Assembly (NCBI GenBank): GCA_019638615.1
Contig: JAHBTL010000044.1
Span: forward strand, 1-57,437
Length of the DNA: 57,437 nt
Direction of reading: 5' to 3'
Origin: Chitinophagaceae bacterium
Lineage (GTDB): Bacteria > Bacteroidota > Bacteroidia > Chitinophagales > Chitinophagaceae
The position numbers and the translations under genes were made by a program. Positions 35,952 through 43,978 of the stretch are shown in pieces (positions within the stretch are counted from its first letter, which is position 1; the number at the start of each line of letters is the position of its first letter). The notes beneath the pieces were generated by a model that searched no databases, was not told the origin of the DNA, and was given only the letters and a program-made list of their open reading frames with translations.

Positions 35952-36467
35952 ATGAAAGTGCTTAGTTTCACCCTGAATGCCAGAATTTGGCTGGCACTTA
36001 CTTTCTCGGTATTAACCAGCTATTCGGCAGCAGCCCGGAGTATTTCCCCCAGCGTTAAAGCCCCCCTCCAATTTACTGATATTTCGGGCATGAACAGGGC
36101 AGATACCTTACCCTTATCAGATTCTGCTGCTGTTGGCCTAATGTATAGAAAAAAAGCAAGAACAGAGAGAACAATGGGCATAGTTTTAAGCAGTGCCGGT
36201 GTAATAGCGGCGGTAGTAGGCGCAGGGCTTACATTAGTAAGCCTCGGCCATTTATTTGAGCCGGGGTATAAAGGTTACGGAAATCTTCCTGATATATTGG
36301 GATATGGAGGACTGGCTTTGGTAGCAGTAAGTATTCCTTTTTACATAGTTTCGGGAAGTCATGCACACAAGGCAAAATTGTATTTGAAATATCAAAGGCC
36401 GGCTGTTCATCTACCTGTTAGTATGGTAAAAGGGCAAATATCTGCCACGGTAGCCATTTGCTTTTGA
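35952..36467 (+). CDS. Exported protein of unknown function, two hydrophobic segments
   Basis: A 171-residue protein with a signal peptide at about residues 1-27 (LSFTLNARIWLALTFSVLTSYSAAA). A long hydrophobic helix (TMGIVLSSAGVIAAVVGAGLTLVSLG, about 75-98) and a second one (ILGYGGLALVAVSIPFYIV, about 115-133) follow, and a basic tail holds KLYLKYQRP. The overall pattern is like small Bacteroidota envelope proteins with a DSAAVGLMYRKKARTERT linker. I do not recognise a function. It stands alone, followed by 345 bp without a gene. Confidence 0.6.
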   Translation: MKVLSFTLNARIWLALTFSVLTSYSAAARSISPSVKAPLQFTDISGMNRADTLPLSDSAAVGLMYRKKARTERTMGIVLSSAGVIAAVVGAGLTLVSLGHLFEPGYKGYGNLPDILGYGGLALVAVSIPFYIVSGSHAHKAKLYLKYQRPAVHLPVSMVKGQISATVAICF

Positions 36468-36812
36468 AAGTTAACTGCCCCGATCAATAACTGTAAAAAA
36501 TTAATTATGAAGCAAATGATATTTGTCCTTTTTATTGGCATTTGCCGATCAGTTCATTAAAAATAAAAAAGAAGTTTAAGAATTGCATAAATCCCAAATT
36601 TCGCAAACTACCGTATCGAGAAAAGGGCATCAGCCCTGAAGGCATTTATAACCTTTAGGTGGGCGGCTACAGTATCAGCAAACGAATGCCTTTTCAAATA
36701 ATCATTTATAAAATTTACCCCCCGAATGATTGGATATGTGTAGTCTTTTGTTGTATTTGTATAGCGGATGCGGTAAGAGACATCCAGGTTTACCTATTGG
36801 GGTGAAATTAAC
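36468..36812. other. Intergenic stretch, no gene; possible untranslated transcript
   Basis: No credible protein frame. GGGCATCAGCCC (36627-36638) and GGATG/CATCC (36766-36784) could form small hairpins just ahead of the terminator at 36813. A short RNA or a long 3' leader is possible, but I cannot match it to a known RNA family. Confidence 0.3.
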
Positions 36813-36854
36813 AAGAGCCTGAAATCCACTACCTGGGATATCTCAGGCTCTTTT
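36813..36854 (+). terminator. Strong hairpin terminator ahead of aspS
   Basis: AAGAGCCTGA (36813-36822) pairs exactly with TCAGGCTCTT (36843-36852), loop 20 bp, and T-run at 36849-36854. It would end any transcript from upstream. Confidence 0.75.
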
Positions 36855-36900
36855 AAAATCTTATACTGCGAAATCGGGGGCCTTTGTTCCCGCATTTATT

Positions 36901-36908
36901 TACCTTTG
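36901..36908 (+). promoter_or_regulatory. aspS -7 promoter element
   Basis: TACCTTTG matches TAnnTTTG and lies 22 bp before the aspS ATG at 36930. A TTTG at 36883-36886 is closer than the usual spacing, so the -33 element is uncertain. Confidence 0.5.
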
Positions 36909-36929
36909 CAGTCCTTTAAAAATACAAGA

Positions 36930-38777
36930 ATGTACAGGACACATACATGCGGAGCATTGAGATTACAGGATGCAGGCAGGGAAGTTACGTTGGCCGGGTG
37001 GGTGCAGACCATTCGGAAATTCGGATCCATTACGTTTATAGACCTGCGCGACAGGTATGGCATTACTCAATTGTTTTTTGATGAAGCATTGAACCGCGAG
37101 CTGGAAGACAATCCCTTGGGGCGTGAGTATGTGCTGCAGGTAAAAGGTACCGTGGCTGAACGCAGCAATAAAAACCCCAATATAGCTACAGGAGACATTG
37201 AAATACACGTAACCGGTTTCAGCATTCTCAATAAATCCGTTACCCCCCCTTTTACCATACAGGATGATACCGATGGCGGAGATGATCTGCGTATGAAATT
37301 CAGGTATCTCGACCTGCGTAGAAATGCGGTAAAGCGCAACCTTGAGCTGCGTTATGCCGTAAACCGTTCAGCCAGGAACTACCTGCACGAGCATGGGTTC
37401 ATGGATATAGAAACACCTTTCCTGATCAAATCGACCCCCGAAGGCGCCCGCGATTTTGTAGTGCCCTCGCGCATGAATGCCGGTCAGTTTTACGCCCTGC
37501 CTCAAAGTCCGCAGACTTTTAAACAGTTGCTGATGGTAAGTGGTTACGACTGCTATTACCAGGTAGTGAAATGTTTCCGGGATGAAGATCTGCGCGCAGA
37601 CCGCCAGCCGGAATTTACACAGATAGACTGTGAAATGAGCTTCGTGGAACAGGAGGATATCCTGGAAATGTTTGAAGGGCTGATAAAAAGAATTTTTAAA
37701 GACGTAAAGAATATTGATTATACCGGGGCTGTAGAACGCATGACCTGGGAAGATGCCATGTGGCGGTACGGCAACGACAAACCGGATACACGTTTTGGGA
37801 TGCATATTGCCAACCTGAAATTTCCTGCGTATGCTTTTCCCGGAAAAAATACCGTGCTGGCAGGAGGATTACCTACCGGGTTTAAAGTGTTTGACGAAGC
37901 GGAAACCGTGCTGGCCATTGCCGTACCGGGTTACAGCGAATACAGCAGGAAACAAACGGATGAACTAACGGAATGGGTTAAACGCCCTCAGATCGGCATG
38001 AAGGGACTTGCCTTTATCAAGTGCAATAATGACGGCAGCATTAAAAGCAGCTTCGATAAATTTTACAACGAACAACAGTTAAAGGAACTCGCGGGTGCTG
38101 CCAACGCGCAGGCGGGCGACCTGGTACTGATCCTTGCCGGCACCGAAGAAAGAACCCGCAAAGCCATCAGCGAATTAAGGCTGGAGATGGGAAAACGGCT
38201 GGGGCTCAGGAAAGAGGATGAATTCAAACTTCTGTGGGTACTTGACTTTCCTTTGTTTGAATACGCGGAGGAAGAGAACCTCCCTGCCGGACAGGCAGGC
38301 CGTTGGGTAGCAAGGCACCATCCTTTCACATCACCCAAACCCGAAGATATAGACACCATGATCTCGCATTCGCCGGTCATCACCGATGCTTCTAAATACC
38401 TCGAACATCCGTATGCACGTATAAAAGCCAATGCTTACGATATGGTGCTAAACGGAAATGAAATAGGCGGGGGATCTATAAGAATATTCCAGCGCAAGCT
38501 CCAGGAAAAAATGTTTGCAGCGCTGGGTATGACTCATGAAGAAGCCTTACACAAATTCGGTTTTTTGCTGGGTGCTTTTGAGTACGGCGCGCCTCCGCAC
38601 GGCGGCATCGCTTTCGGTTTCGACAGGCTGTGCGCTATACTGGGCGGCAGTGAAAGCATCCGCGATTTTATCGCTTTCCCTAAAAACAACAGCGGCAGGG
38701 ATACCATGCTGGACGCACCGTCAGCAATAGATGAAAAGCAACTGGAAGAGCTTTCCATTGCATTGAGGAAGATTTAA
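36930..38777 (+). CDS. aspS: Aspartyl-tRNA synthetase
   Basis: A 615-residue class IIb synthetase that charges tRNA-Asp in the cytoplasm. The N-terminal OB fold is at 1-110 ([21 protein letters not shown]). Motif 2 reads [18 protein letters not shown], an inserted bacterial-type GAD domain lies at about 290-425, and motif 3 is [23 protein letters not shown]. The ATG at 36930 gives [11 protein letters not shown], the usual N-terminus; the open frame starts earlier at a TTG inside the -7 element. A seven-residue insert LPAGQAG at 451-457, just after the GAD domain, is coded by a palindromic repeat and interrupts the usual [20 protein letters not shown] text. Since the gene is essential, the insert must be tolerated. 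Confidence 0.95.
   Translation: MYRTHTCGALRLQDAGREVTLAGWVQTIRKFGSITFIDLRDRYGITQLFFDEALNRELEDNPLGREYVLQVKGTVAERSNKNPNIATGDIEIHVTGFSILNKSVTPPFTIQDDTDGGDDLRMKFRYLDLRRNAVKRNLELRYAVNRSARNYLHEHGFMDIETPFLIKSTPEGARDFVVPSRMNAGQFYALPQSPQTFKQLLMVSGYDCYYQVVKCFRDEDLRADRQPEFTQIDCEMSFVEQEDILEMFEGLIKRIFKDVKNIDYTGAVERMTWEDAMWRYGNDKPDTRFGMHIANLKFPAYAFPGKNTVLAGGLPTGFKVFDEAETVLAIAVPGYSEYSRKQTDELTEWVKRPQIGMKGLAFIKCNNDGSIKSSFDKFYNEQQLKELAGAANAQAGDLVLILAGTEERTRKAISELRLEMGKRLGLRKEDEFKLLWVLDFPLFEYAEEENLPAGQAGRWVARHHPFTSPKPEDIDTMISHSPVITDASKYLEHPYARIKANAYDMVLNGNEIGGGSIRIFQRKLQEKMFAALGMTHEEALHKFGFLLGAFEYGAPPHGGIAFGFDRLCAILGGSESIRDFIAFPKNNSGRDTMLDAPSAIDEKQLEELSIALRKI
38280..38300 (+). repeat. In-frame palindromic repeat inside aspS
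   Basis: Twenty-one bases coding LPAGQAG, with CCTGCCGGACAGGCAGG at 38283-38299. The arms CCTGCC and GGCAGG are complementary. The same core occurs at 21525-21543 and at 35521-35532. Confidence 0.65.
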
Positions 38778-38802
38778 ATCAATTTTATTTAAAGACCGGC
38801 TT

Positions 38803-39288
38803 ATGAAGCATGTTTTAAAAACCGCAACGATTTTATCGTGGATCAATATTGTAATTGGTGGCTTTTTAGTATTGGCCGGACTGCTGGGTGTAGCAATGAC
38901 CGGAGGAGCATTGATGATGCTGATATCTGTAGTATTAACCGGCTCCATTGTGTTGCACAGCTACGCTACTTTGCAATTACGCAGAAGCATTGTCAACCCT
39001 GATGTTCCCCTGGGCAACCAAACGCCGGTGGGTATACGCATGGTGGGATTCATCGCTTTATTCTTTGCCATCCTTAATATTGGCAATGCCGTAGTGATCA
39101 TACAAAACGCGCCGGAAGTGGCCCGCCAGGCTTTGCTGAATATGCCGTTAAAGCCGGAAGGTATTGATTTTGTGACCGCTGTAAAAGCCGCCGGCATTTT
39201 TTCATTGATCTTCAGCATCGGCATTGCCGTAAATGTTTTCCTGAGTACCAGGCTGCTGCGCTGGTATCTGAGCAGTAAGCAGGAATAA
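38803..39288 (+). CDS. Four-helix membrane protein, unknown function
   Basis: A 161-residue protein with four membrane helices: about 8-28 (ATILSWINIVIGGFLVLAGLL), 30-52, 77-98 (VGFIALFFAILNIGNAVVII) and 127-150. A short hydrophilic piece links helices three and four (NAPEVARQALLNMPLKPEG). The start follows aspS by 25 bp on the same strand, so it is probably in the aspS transcript. I do not recognise the family; DUF4064-like small membrane proteins are a possible relation. The tail ends at 39288 and repeats begin at once. Confidence 0.6.
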   Translation: MKHVLKTATILSWINIVIGGFLVLAGLLGVAMTGGALMMLISVVLTGSIVLHSYATLQLRRSIVNPDVPLGNQTPVGIRMVGFIALFFAILNIGNAVVIIQNAPEVARQALLNMPLKPEGIDFVTAVKAAGIFSLIFSIGIAVNVFLSTRLLRWYLSSKQE

Positions 39289-39630
39289 GGTGTCAGGTAT
39301 GAGGTATCAGAACAATGGACAATGGGCAGTGGAGAGTGGACAAGGAAAATCACTATCAATTATCAATCGTCCATTGTCAACTGCTTTTTTCTTGTCATTC
39401 AGAGCGAACAAATAACTGTTGGACAATAGAAGCATTTTCGTGAGCGAAGAATCTGCTTTGAGGTATCAGGTGTCAGGTTTGAGGTTTTTTGTTTGAAGTT
39501 TCTTGTTTATAGTTTGAATGGGACAACTATAAACCATAAACTATGGACTACAAACATCTCAAATTTCAAATCTCAAATCAAAAATTCCCCCAATCAGAAA
39601 TCAGAAATCTTCCTTGCAACTTTAGTAACT
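39289..39630. repeat. Long run of intergenic phrase repeats
   Basis: The 350-bp space is nearly all repeated text: GGTATGAGGTATCAG, AATGGACAATGGGCAGTGG, TTATCAATCGTCCATTGTC, GTCATTCAGAGCGAA ... GAGCGAAGAATCTGC, GAGGTATCAGGTGTCAGG, CAACTATAAACCATAAACTATGG and TCTCAAATTTCAAATCTC. The phrases recur on both strands. No gene is seen. Confidence 0.7.
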
Positions 39631-39638
39631 TGCACTGC

Positions 39639-40502
39639 ATGACCGATGATACAACTGTAAAACTGATCGAATGCCCGCGTGATGCTATGCAGGGATGGAC
39701 GCGTTTGATTCCTACTGAACAAAAAGTACAGTACCTGAACGCGCTGCTGACCGTTGGTTTTGATACGCTGGATTTCGGCAGCTTCGTTTCAGCCAAAGCC
39801 ATTCCTCAAATGGCAGATACTGCCGCTGTGATACCGCAGCTGGATCTTTCAAAAACCCAAACAAAGCTCCTGGCGATCATTGCAAATGTAAGAGGTGCGG
39901 AAGAAGCCGTACAATATGACGAAATCACCTACCTGGGTTTTCCTTTTTCAGTATCGCCGACATTCCAGCAGCGCAATACCAACAGCACGATAGAAGAATC
40001 GTTAGCCCGGGTGGAAACCATACAGCAGCTTTGTATTCGCAAGAACAAAAGCCTGGTTATTTATATTTCGATGGCATTTGGCAATCCTTATGGCGACGCA
40101 TACAATAAAGAAGTCGTTTATTCGTGGATAAAAAAAATGAGTGAGCTGGGCATTACAATTGTATCCCTGGCAGATACGGTAGGCGTGGCCACTCCCCAAC
40201 AGGTATTGGATATGACCCAACAGGTGATACAACATTTGCCCGGTATTGAAACAGGCGTTCATCTTCATTCAACTCCTTTTAACCGGGAGGCCAAAACAGA
40301 AGCCGCTCTGCAGGCAGGTTGCAGAAGGTTTGACGGGGCGCTGAACGGTATAGGCGGATGTCCGATGGCCAACGATGAGCTGGTCGGTAATATGGACACC
40401 GTTGAAATGATCCGTTATTTCAACAGCAAAAATCTGACAACGGGTATTGATGAAGCTGCCCTGAAAAAGTGTGCAGACATTGCTCATTCAATTTTTATTT
40501 AA
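39639..40502 (+). CDS. Hydroxymethylglutaryl-CoA-lyase-like enzyme
   Basis: A 287-residue TIM-barrel enzyme of the HMGL-like family. Marks: ECPRDAMQGW (catalytic R-D pair), KSLVIYISMAFGNPYGD, SLADTVGVATPQQV, the metal-binding HLHSTPFNREAK and GCRRFDGALNGIGGCPMA with the reactive cysteine near residue 232. The family splits HMG-CoA to acetoacetate and acetyl-CoA in leucine breakdown; some members use related acyl-CoAs. The ATG at 39639 is preferred: 96 bases of open frame upstream translate intergenic repeats (SNQKFPQSEI) and are not coding. The next gene starts two bases after the stop (40502/40504), suggesting translational coupling. Confidence 0.85.
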   Translation: MTDDTTVKLIECPRDAMQGWTRLIPTEQKVQYLNALLTVGFDTLDFGSFVSAKAIPQMADTAAVIPQLDLSKTQTKLLAIIANVRGAEEAVQYDEITYLGFPFSVSPTFQQRNTNSTIEESLARVETIQQLCIRKNKSLVIYISMAFGNPYGDAYNKEVVYSWIKKMSELGITIVSLADTVGVATPQQVLDMTQQVIQHLPGIETGVHLHSTPFNREAKTEAALQAGCRRFDGALNGIGGCPMANDELVGNMDTVEMIRYFNSKNLTTGIDEAALKKCADIAHSIFI

Positions 40503-40503
40503 A

Positions 40504-41496
40504 ATGGATTTCAGACTGCCATTTAAAGTAGCTCCTTTCAGCAAAACCATCTCGCACAAACATTCCATATTTTTAACCGGCTCCTGTTTTACGGAACACA
40601 TGAGCAATTACCTTGCGGAAGCAAAATTTTCTGTGCTGGAAAACCTGCATGGTATTTTATTTAACCCGCACAGCATTGCCTCTTCATTGTTGGCTTACAT
40701 TGAAAATAAAACCTACACCCGAAATGATCTGTTTCACTACAACGAAAGCTGGCATAGCTGGGAGCATCACAGCCGTTTCTCTCATCCTGACCCTGAAGAA
40801 GCTTTGCATACGATCAATCAATCGCAACGTGCGGCGCATCTTTTTTTGCAGAAAGCCGGCTGGCTTATCATAACGCTTGGTTCGGCATGGATATATGAGC
40901 TTAAAAAGGATGATCCTGACGGAGCTGAACACACGATCGTTGCCAATTGTCATAAAGTACCTGCCGGTCGCTTTCTCAAGCGTTTGATGAGCACCGAGGA
41001 TGTATTGTCGGGGCTCGGCAACATGCTGTACCGGCTTTTTATTTTTAACCCGTCTATCAGGATTATATTTACGATCAGTCCCGTGCGGCATTTGCGGGAT
41101 GGCTTTGTAGAGAACAACAAAAGCAAAGCCGTACTGATACAGGCGGTACATCGCCTGGTGGAAAAATTTGAGCAGCTTTTTTATTTTCCCGCGTATGAGC
41201 TGGTAATAGACGACCTGCGCGATTACAGATTTTACGCTGAAGACATGGTGCATCCTAATTATCTTGCAACAGATTATGTATGGGAACAGTTCCGGTCGGC
41301 ATGTATTGATCCTTCATCGCTGCCGCTGATCAAAGAAATGGAAAAGATCAACCTGGCGCTCAGGCATCGCCCTTTCAATCACTCCTCGCAGGCGCATCAA
41401 AAATTTTTGCAGGCAAACCTTAAAAAAGTAAAAGAGCTGCAGACCGAATACCCTTATCTGGACTTTACAAAAGAGCGCATGTATTTTGAAAAATAG
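40504..41496 (+). CDS. GSCFA-family protein
   Basis: A 330-residue GSCFA domain protein from the ATG at 40504; the open frame reaches back over the HMGL-like gene, but the start next to its stop fits better. The name-giving motif appears as FLTGSCFTEHM near 30-40, NLHGILFNPHSIA follows, WLIITLGSAWIYE lies near 120, and IIFTISPVRHLRDGF and the C-terminal DDLRDYRFYAEDMVHPNYLATDYVWEQF end the domain. GSCFA proteins are SGNH-hydrolase-like and appear in Bacteroidota with unknown substrates. It may act on the same pathway as its neighbour or be simply co-transcribed. Confidence 0.8.
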   Translation: MDFRLPFKVAPFSKTISHKHSIFLTGSCFTEHMSNYLAEAKFSVLENLHGILFNPHSIASSLLAYIENKTYTRNDLFHYNESWHSWEHHSRFSHPDPEEALHTINQSQRAAHLFLQKAGWLIITLGSAWIYELKKDDPDGAEHTIVANCHKVPAGRFLKRLMSTEDVLSGLGNMLYRLFIFNPSIRIIFTISPVRHLRDGFVENNKSKAVLIQAVHRLVEKFEQLFYFPAYELVIDDLRDYRFYAEDMVHPNYLATDYVWEQFRSACIDPSSLPLIKEMEKINLALRHRPFNHSSQAHQKFLQANLKKVKELQTEYPYLDFTKERMYFEK

Positions 41497-41559
41497 ATGC
41501 TGCCCGGGAACCTTTGCTGGTAAAGAGGTCTATTTCAACAAAATTTATACATAGCGCAT

Positions 41560-41594
41560 AAAAAACAAAAGACTTTCGATTGAAAGCCCTTTTA
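41560..41594 (-). terminator. Terminator of the tRNA-Arg transcript
   Basis: On the minus strand, directly after the tRNA, AAAAGGGCTTTC pairs with GAAAGTCTTTT (one mismatch or wobble region) and is followed by GTTTTTTA. Confidence 0.65.
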
Positions 41595-41595
41595 G

Positions 41596-41669
41596 TGACC
41601 CCGTCAGGATTCAAACCTGAAACCTTCTGATCCGTAGTCAGATGCTCTATTCAATTGAGCTACGGGGCC
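41596..41669 (-). tRNA. tRNA-Arg (ACG)
   Basis: A 74-nt cloverleaf without encoded CCA. Acceptor stem GGCCCCG pairs with CGGGGTC (one G-T pair), discriminator A. The D-arm is GCTC/GAGC, the anticodon stem TCTGA/TCAGA flanks loop CTACGGA with anticodon ACG, and the T-arm is CAGG-TTTGAAT-CCTG. ACG is read after A34-to-inosine editing, covering CGU, CGC and CGA. A terminator follows at once. Confidence 0.93.
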
Positions 41670-41696
41670 GTTGTTCTATTCAAAAACTTTTATTCC

Positions 41697-41742
41697 AAAC
41701 TATAAGCTTTCTGATCTATAGTCAGATGCTTTTAGTTAGGGC
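41697..41742 (-). pseudogene. Degenerate partial copy of the tRNA-Arg anticodon region
   Basis: TTCTGATCTATAGTCAGATGCT (41709-41730) matches the anticodon arm of the neighbouring tRNA, TTCTGATCCGTAGTCAGATGCT, at 20 of 22 bases. Flanking text (TCCAAAC, AGGGC) also recalls the tRNA, but the D-arm is lost and the anticodon would be changed, so it is a remnant and not a working tRNA. Confidence 0.55.
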
Positions 41743-41780
41743 GGCAAAGATAAGGCAGGAAGCCAATAATGCCAAAAGAA

Positions 41781-41805
41781 AATGCCGAAGAATACCTTCG
41801 GCATT
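41781..41805 (-). terminator. Terminator after nagB-PIG-L
   Basis: AATGCCGAAG (41781-41790) pairs perfectly with CTTCGGCATT (41796-41805) across AATAC. On the minus strand the hairpin is followed by TTCTTTTGG, fitting termination of the gene that stops at 41926. Confidence 0.65.
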
Positions 41806-41869
41806 GTAGTATATTTTATCGCGAAATGTGAGAGGCGAAACAATAAAAGTTAGCCGCTTATCATCTCTT

Positions 41870-41925
41870 ACCTGGTATTCATCTTTCACCTTCTACCACT
41901 TACCCTTCACCTTTTACCTCCCCCT
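41870..41925. repeat. Short intergenic phrase repeat
   Basis: CTGGTATTCATCTTTCACC, CTACCACTTACCCTTCACC and TTTTACC are variants of one phrase family; ACCTTATCCC, CCCTGTTCC and CTTTCC at 48085-48125 look related. Confidence 0.4.
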
Positions 41926-43836
41926 TCAATAATGCCATCTTACAAACGCTTCCATGGCTGCATAGCGGGTTAAACCAAGTTTTGCATATAAATCTGCTGT
42001 ATTGGCATTGCGCTCTTCTGCCCTTTGCCAAAACTCACGTGAGTCGGTTCCCTGGAAAGGTACAGAATCTTTTTGCGACTGGTGAATGAATATACCAAAG
42101 CGTTTTTTCAATACCTGCTCAGGGCTCATGGGTATTGCCATTTCTATTTCCGTAATGTCCCACTCCTGCCAGGCACCTTTGTATAACCACACCCAGCAAT
42201 CTTTTATCCATTCATCGCCTTCTGCTTTTATTCTTTTTAAAGATTCAAATACAATTTCAAGACAAACCTTGTGGGTGCCATGCGGATCGGCGAGGTCGCC
42301 GGCGCAATACACCTGCTGCGGCTTAATTTCGCGAAGCAATTGCATGGTCAGCTTCACATCCTCCTCTCCCATCGGCTTTTTCTCAATGGTCCCGGTTTCG
42401 TAGAATGGCAGGTTCTGAAAATGGGCGCGATCATCTGTAAGCCCCACATAGCGACAGGTGGCTTTGGCTTCGCATCTCCGAATCAATCCTTTAATGTTTC
42501 TTATTTCAGCGGTATCCGATTGCCGCGATTTTTTCTGTGCGAAATACCCGCGCGCCTCTTTGGATATCTTTTTCGATGTGGAATCATCCACACCAAACAT
42601 CTCATCAAAGCCAACAGCGAAATCCAAAAAGCGGGTTACAAATTCATCGGTAACGGCAATATTGCCGGATGTTTGATAAGCCACATGCACTTCATGCCCC
42701 TGATCGTGCAGACGTTGAAAAGTTCCACCCATTGATATAATATCATCATCAGGATGTGGAGAGAAAATGATCACACGTTTCGGAAATGGCGTTGACCTTT
42801 CAGGATGATTCGGCACAGGAACGGGGCCTGGTTTACCGCCCGGCCATCCTGTTATGCTATCGCGAAGCATGTAATATACACGCAGGTTTATTTCATAAGA
42901 GTCGCCATGTTCAACCAGCAAGTCGCCAATGCCGTTATCCATGTAATCGCTGTTGGTAAGACTTAATACCGGTTTGTTCAATTTCAATGCAGTATTAATT
43001 ACAGCCCGGCGTATCATTTGGGGTGTCCATTCCGCTTCGCCTGTAAGCCAGGGTGATTTAAAACGGGTAAGCTCTGAAGCCGCCAGTTCATCCAGGATAA
43101 AAACGCAATCATCGTGATTTTGCAGCACGGATGCAGGAATGGATTCTGTAATATTATCTTCCACCGAAGCTTTAACAACAGGAGCCTTAATTTGTCCCCA
43201 TGCAAGTAAAACAATTTTTTTAGCTTTCATTATAGTACCAATTCCTGCCGTTATAGCAAGCCTGGGTACCTGGGCTATATTCGCAAACTCGTATGAGTTG
43301 GCAAGGCGTGTAGAATTTTCAAGTGTTACAAGCCTTGTTTTTGAATAAATACTTGAGCCGGGTTCATTAAAACCAATATGCCCGTTAGTACCAATACCCA
43401 ATACCTGGAGATCAATGCCGCCCGCTTCATCTATCATTTGCTCATAACGGGCAGCATGTGCTTTTACTTCTTCTTTTTTCCACTCCCCGCTTGGTATATG
43501 GCAGTTCGCCTGGTCGATGTCAATTTTATCAAACAGGTTCACCTTCATAAAACGGTGATAGCTTTGGATGGCATTTTTATCGATCGGGTAATACTCGTCA
43601 AGATTAAAAGCAATTACATTTTTAAAGCTCAACCCCTCTTCTTTATGCATTCTTGCTAATTCGGCATAAAGTGTTTTGGGAGTTGACCCGGTCGCAAGCC
43701 CCAGTACACAATGCTGCCCTGCGGCTTGTTTTTGCCTGATCAATTTTGCTATTTCCTGTGCTGCGAATTTCGAACCTGCTTTAAAATCGGGAAAAATATT
43801 ACAGGGAATTTTTTCAAAAGAATCAACCATGTTCAT
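41926..43836 (-). CDS. nagB: Glucosamine-6-phosphate deaminase fused to a PIG-L deacetylase
   Basis: A 636-residue two-domain protein from the ATG at 43836. N-terminal NagB (about 1-265): GLATGSTPK, NLDEYYPI, GIGTNGHIGFNEPGS and SVEDNITESIPAS, the full active-site set converting glucosamine-6-phosphate to fructose-6-phosphate plus ammonia. C-terminal PIG-L/LmbE-like zinc deacetylase (about 370-580) with FSPHPDDDIISMGG and DPHGTHKVC as metal ligands. The fusion would let one protein remove an acetyl group from an amino sugar and then deaminate it, though the deacetylase substrate is not established. An upstream Met at 43896 lies beyond a -7-like element, so I do not use it. It stands alone with its own terminator. 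Confidence 0.88.
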   Translation of the reverse strand: MNMVDSFEKIPCNIFPDFKAGSKFAAQEIAKLIRQKQAAGQHCVLGLATGSTPKTLYAELARMHKEEGLSFKNVIAFNLDEYYPIDKNAIQSYHRFMKVNLFDKIDIDQANCHIPSGEWKKEEVKAHAARYEQMIDEAGGIDLQVLGIGTNGHIGFNEPGSSIYSKTRLVTLENSTRLANSYEFANIAQVPRLAITAGIGTIMKAKKIVLLAWGQIKAPVVKASVEDNITESIPASVLQNHDDCVFILDELAASELTRFKSPWLTGEAEWTPQMIRRAVINTALKLNKPVLSLTNSDYMDNGIGDLLVEHGDSYEINLRVYYMLRDSITGWPGGKPGPVPVPNHPERSTPFPKRVIIFSPHPDDDIISMGGTFQRLHDQGHEVHVAYQTSGNIAVTDEFVTRFLDFAVGFDEMFGVDDSTSKKISKEARGYFAQKKSRQSDTAEIRNIKGLIRRCEAKATCRYVGLTDDRAHFQNLPFYETGTIEKKPMGEEDVKLTMQLLREIKPQQVYCAGDLADPHGTHKVCLEIVFESLKRIKAEGDEWIKDCWVWLYKGAWQEWDITEIEMAIPMSPEQVLKKRFGIFIHQSQKDSVPFQGTDSREFWQRAEERNANTADLYAKLGLTRYAAMEAFVRWHY

Positions 43837-43873
43837 GTGGTAATTGTTTGAAGTTAGTTTAGTATAGTGTGTG

Positions 43874-43881
43874 CTAAGATA
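43874..43881 (-). promoter_or_regulatory. Candidate -7 element of nagB
   Basis: TATCTTAG on the minus strand differs from TAnnTTTG at one base and lies 38 bp ahead of the preferred ATG. A TTG about 20 bp further upstream (in CTTGTTTAATG) fits as the -33 element. Confidence 0.35.
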
Positions 43882-43978
43882 ATTTCTATTTTTCATTAAA
43901 CAAGAAGCTATCCCCTGTAAAACACTCTTTTTTCTATGGTTTTATAAGGCAAACGATTGCAGAAGCGTCAATCCGTGC

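Noticed and set aside
36620-36680. Riboswitch-like segment (GGGCATCAGCCCTGAAGGC)
   Set aside because: It resembles a TPP-type core only loosely; the CUGAGA and ACCUGAUC blocks are missing.
43837-43896. N-terminal extension of nagB from an upstream ATG
   Set aside because: It contains the -7-like element TATCTTAG and no conserved residues before the DSFEKIP text.
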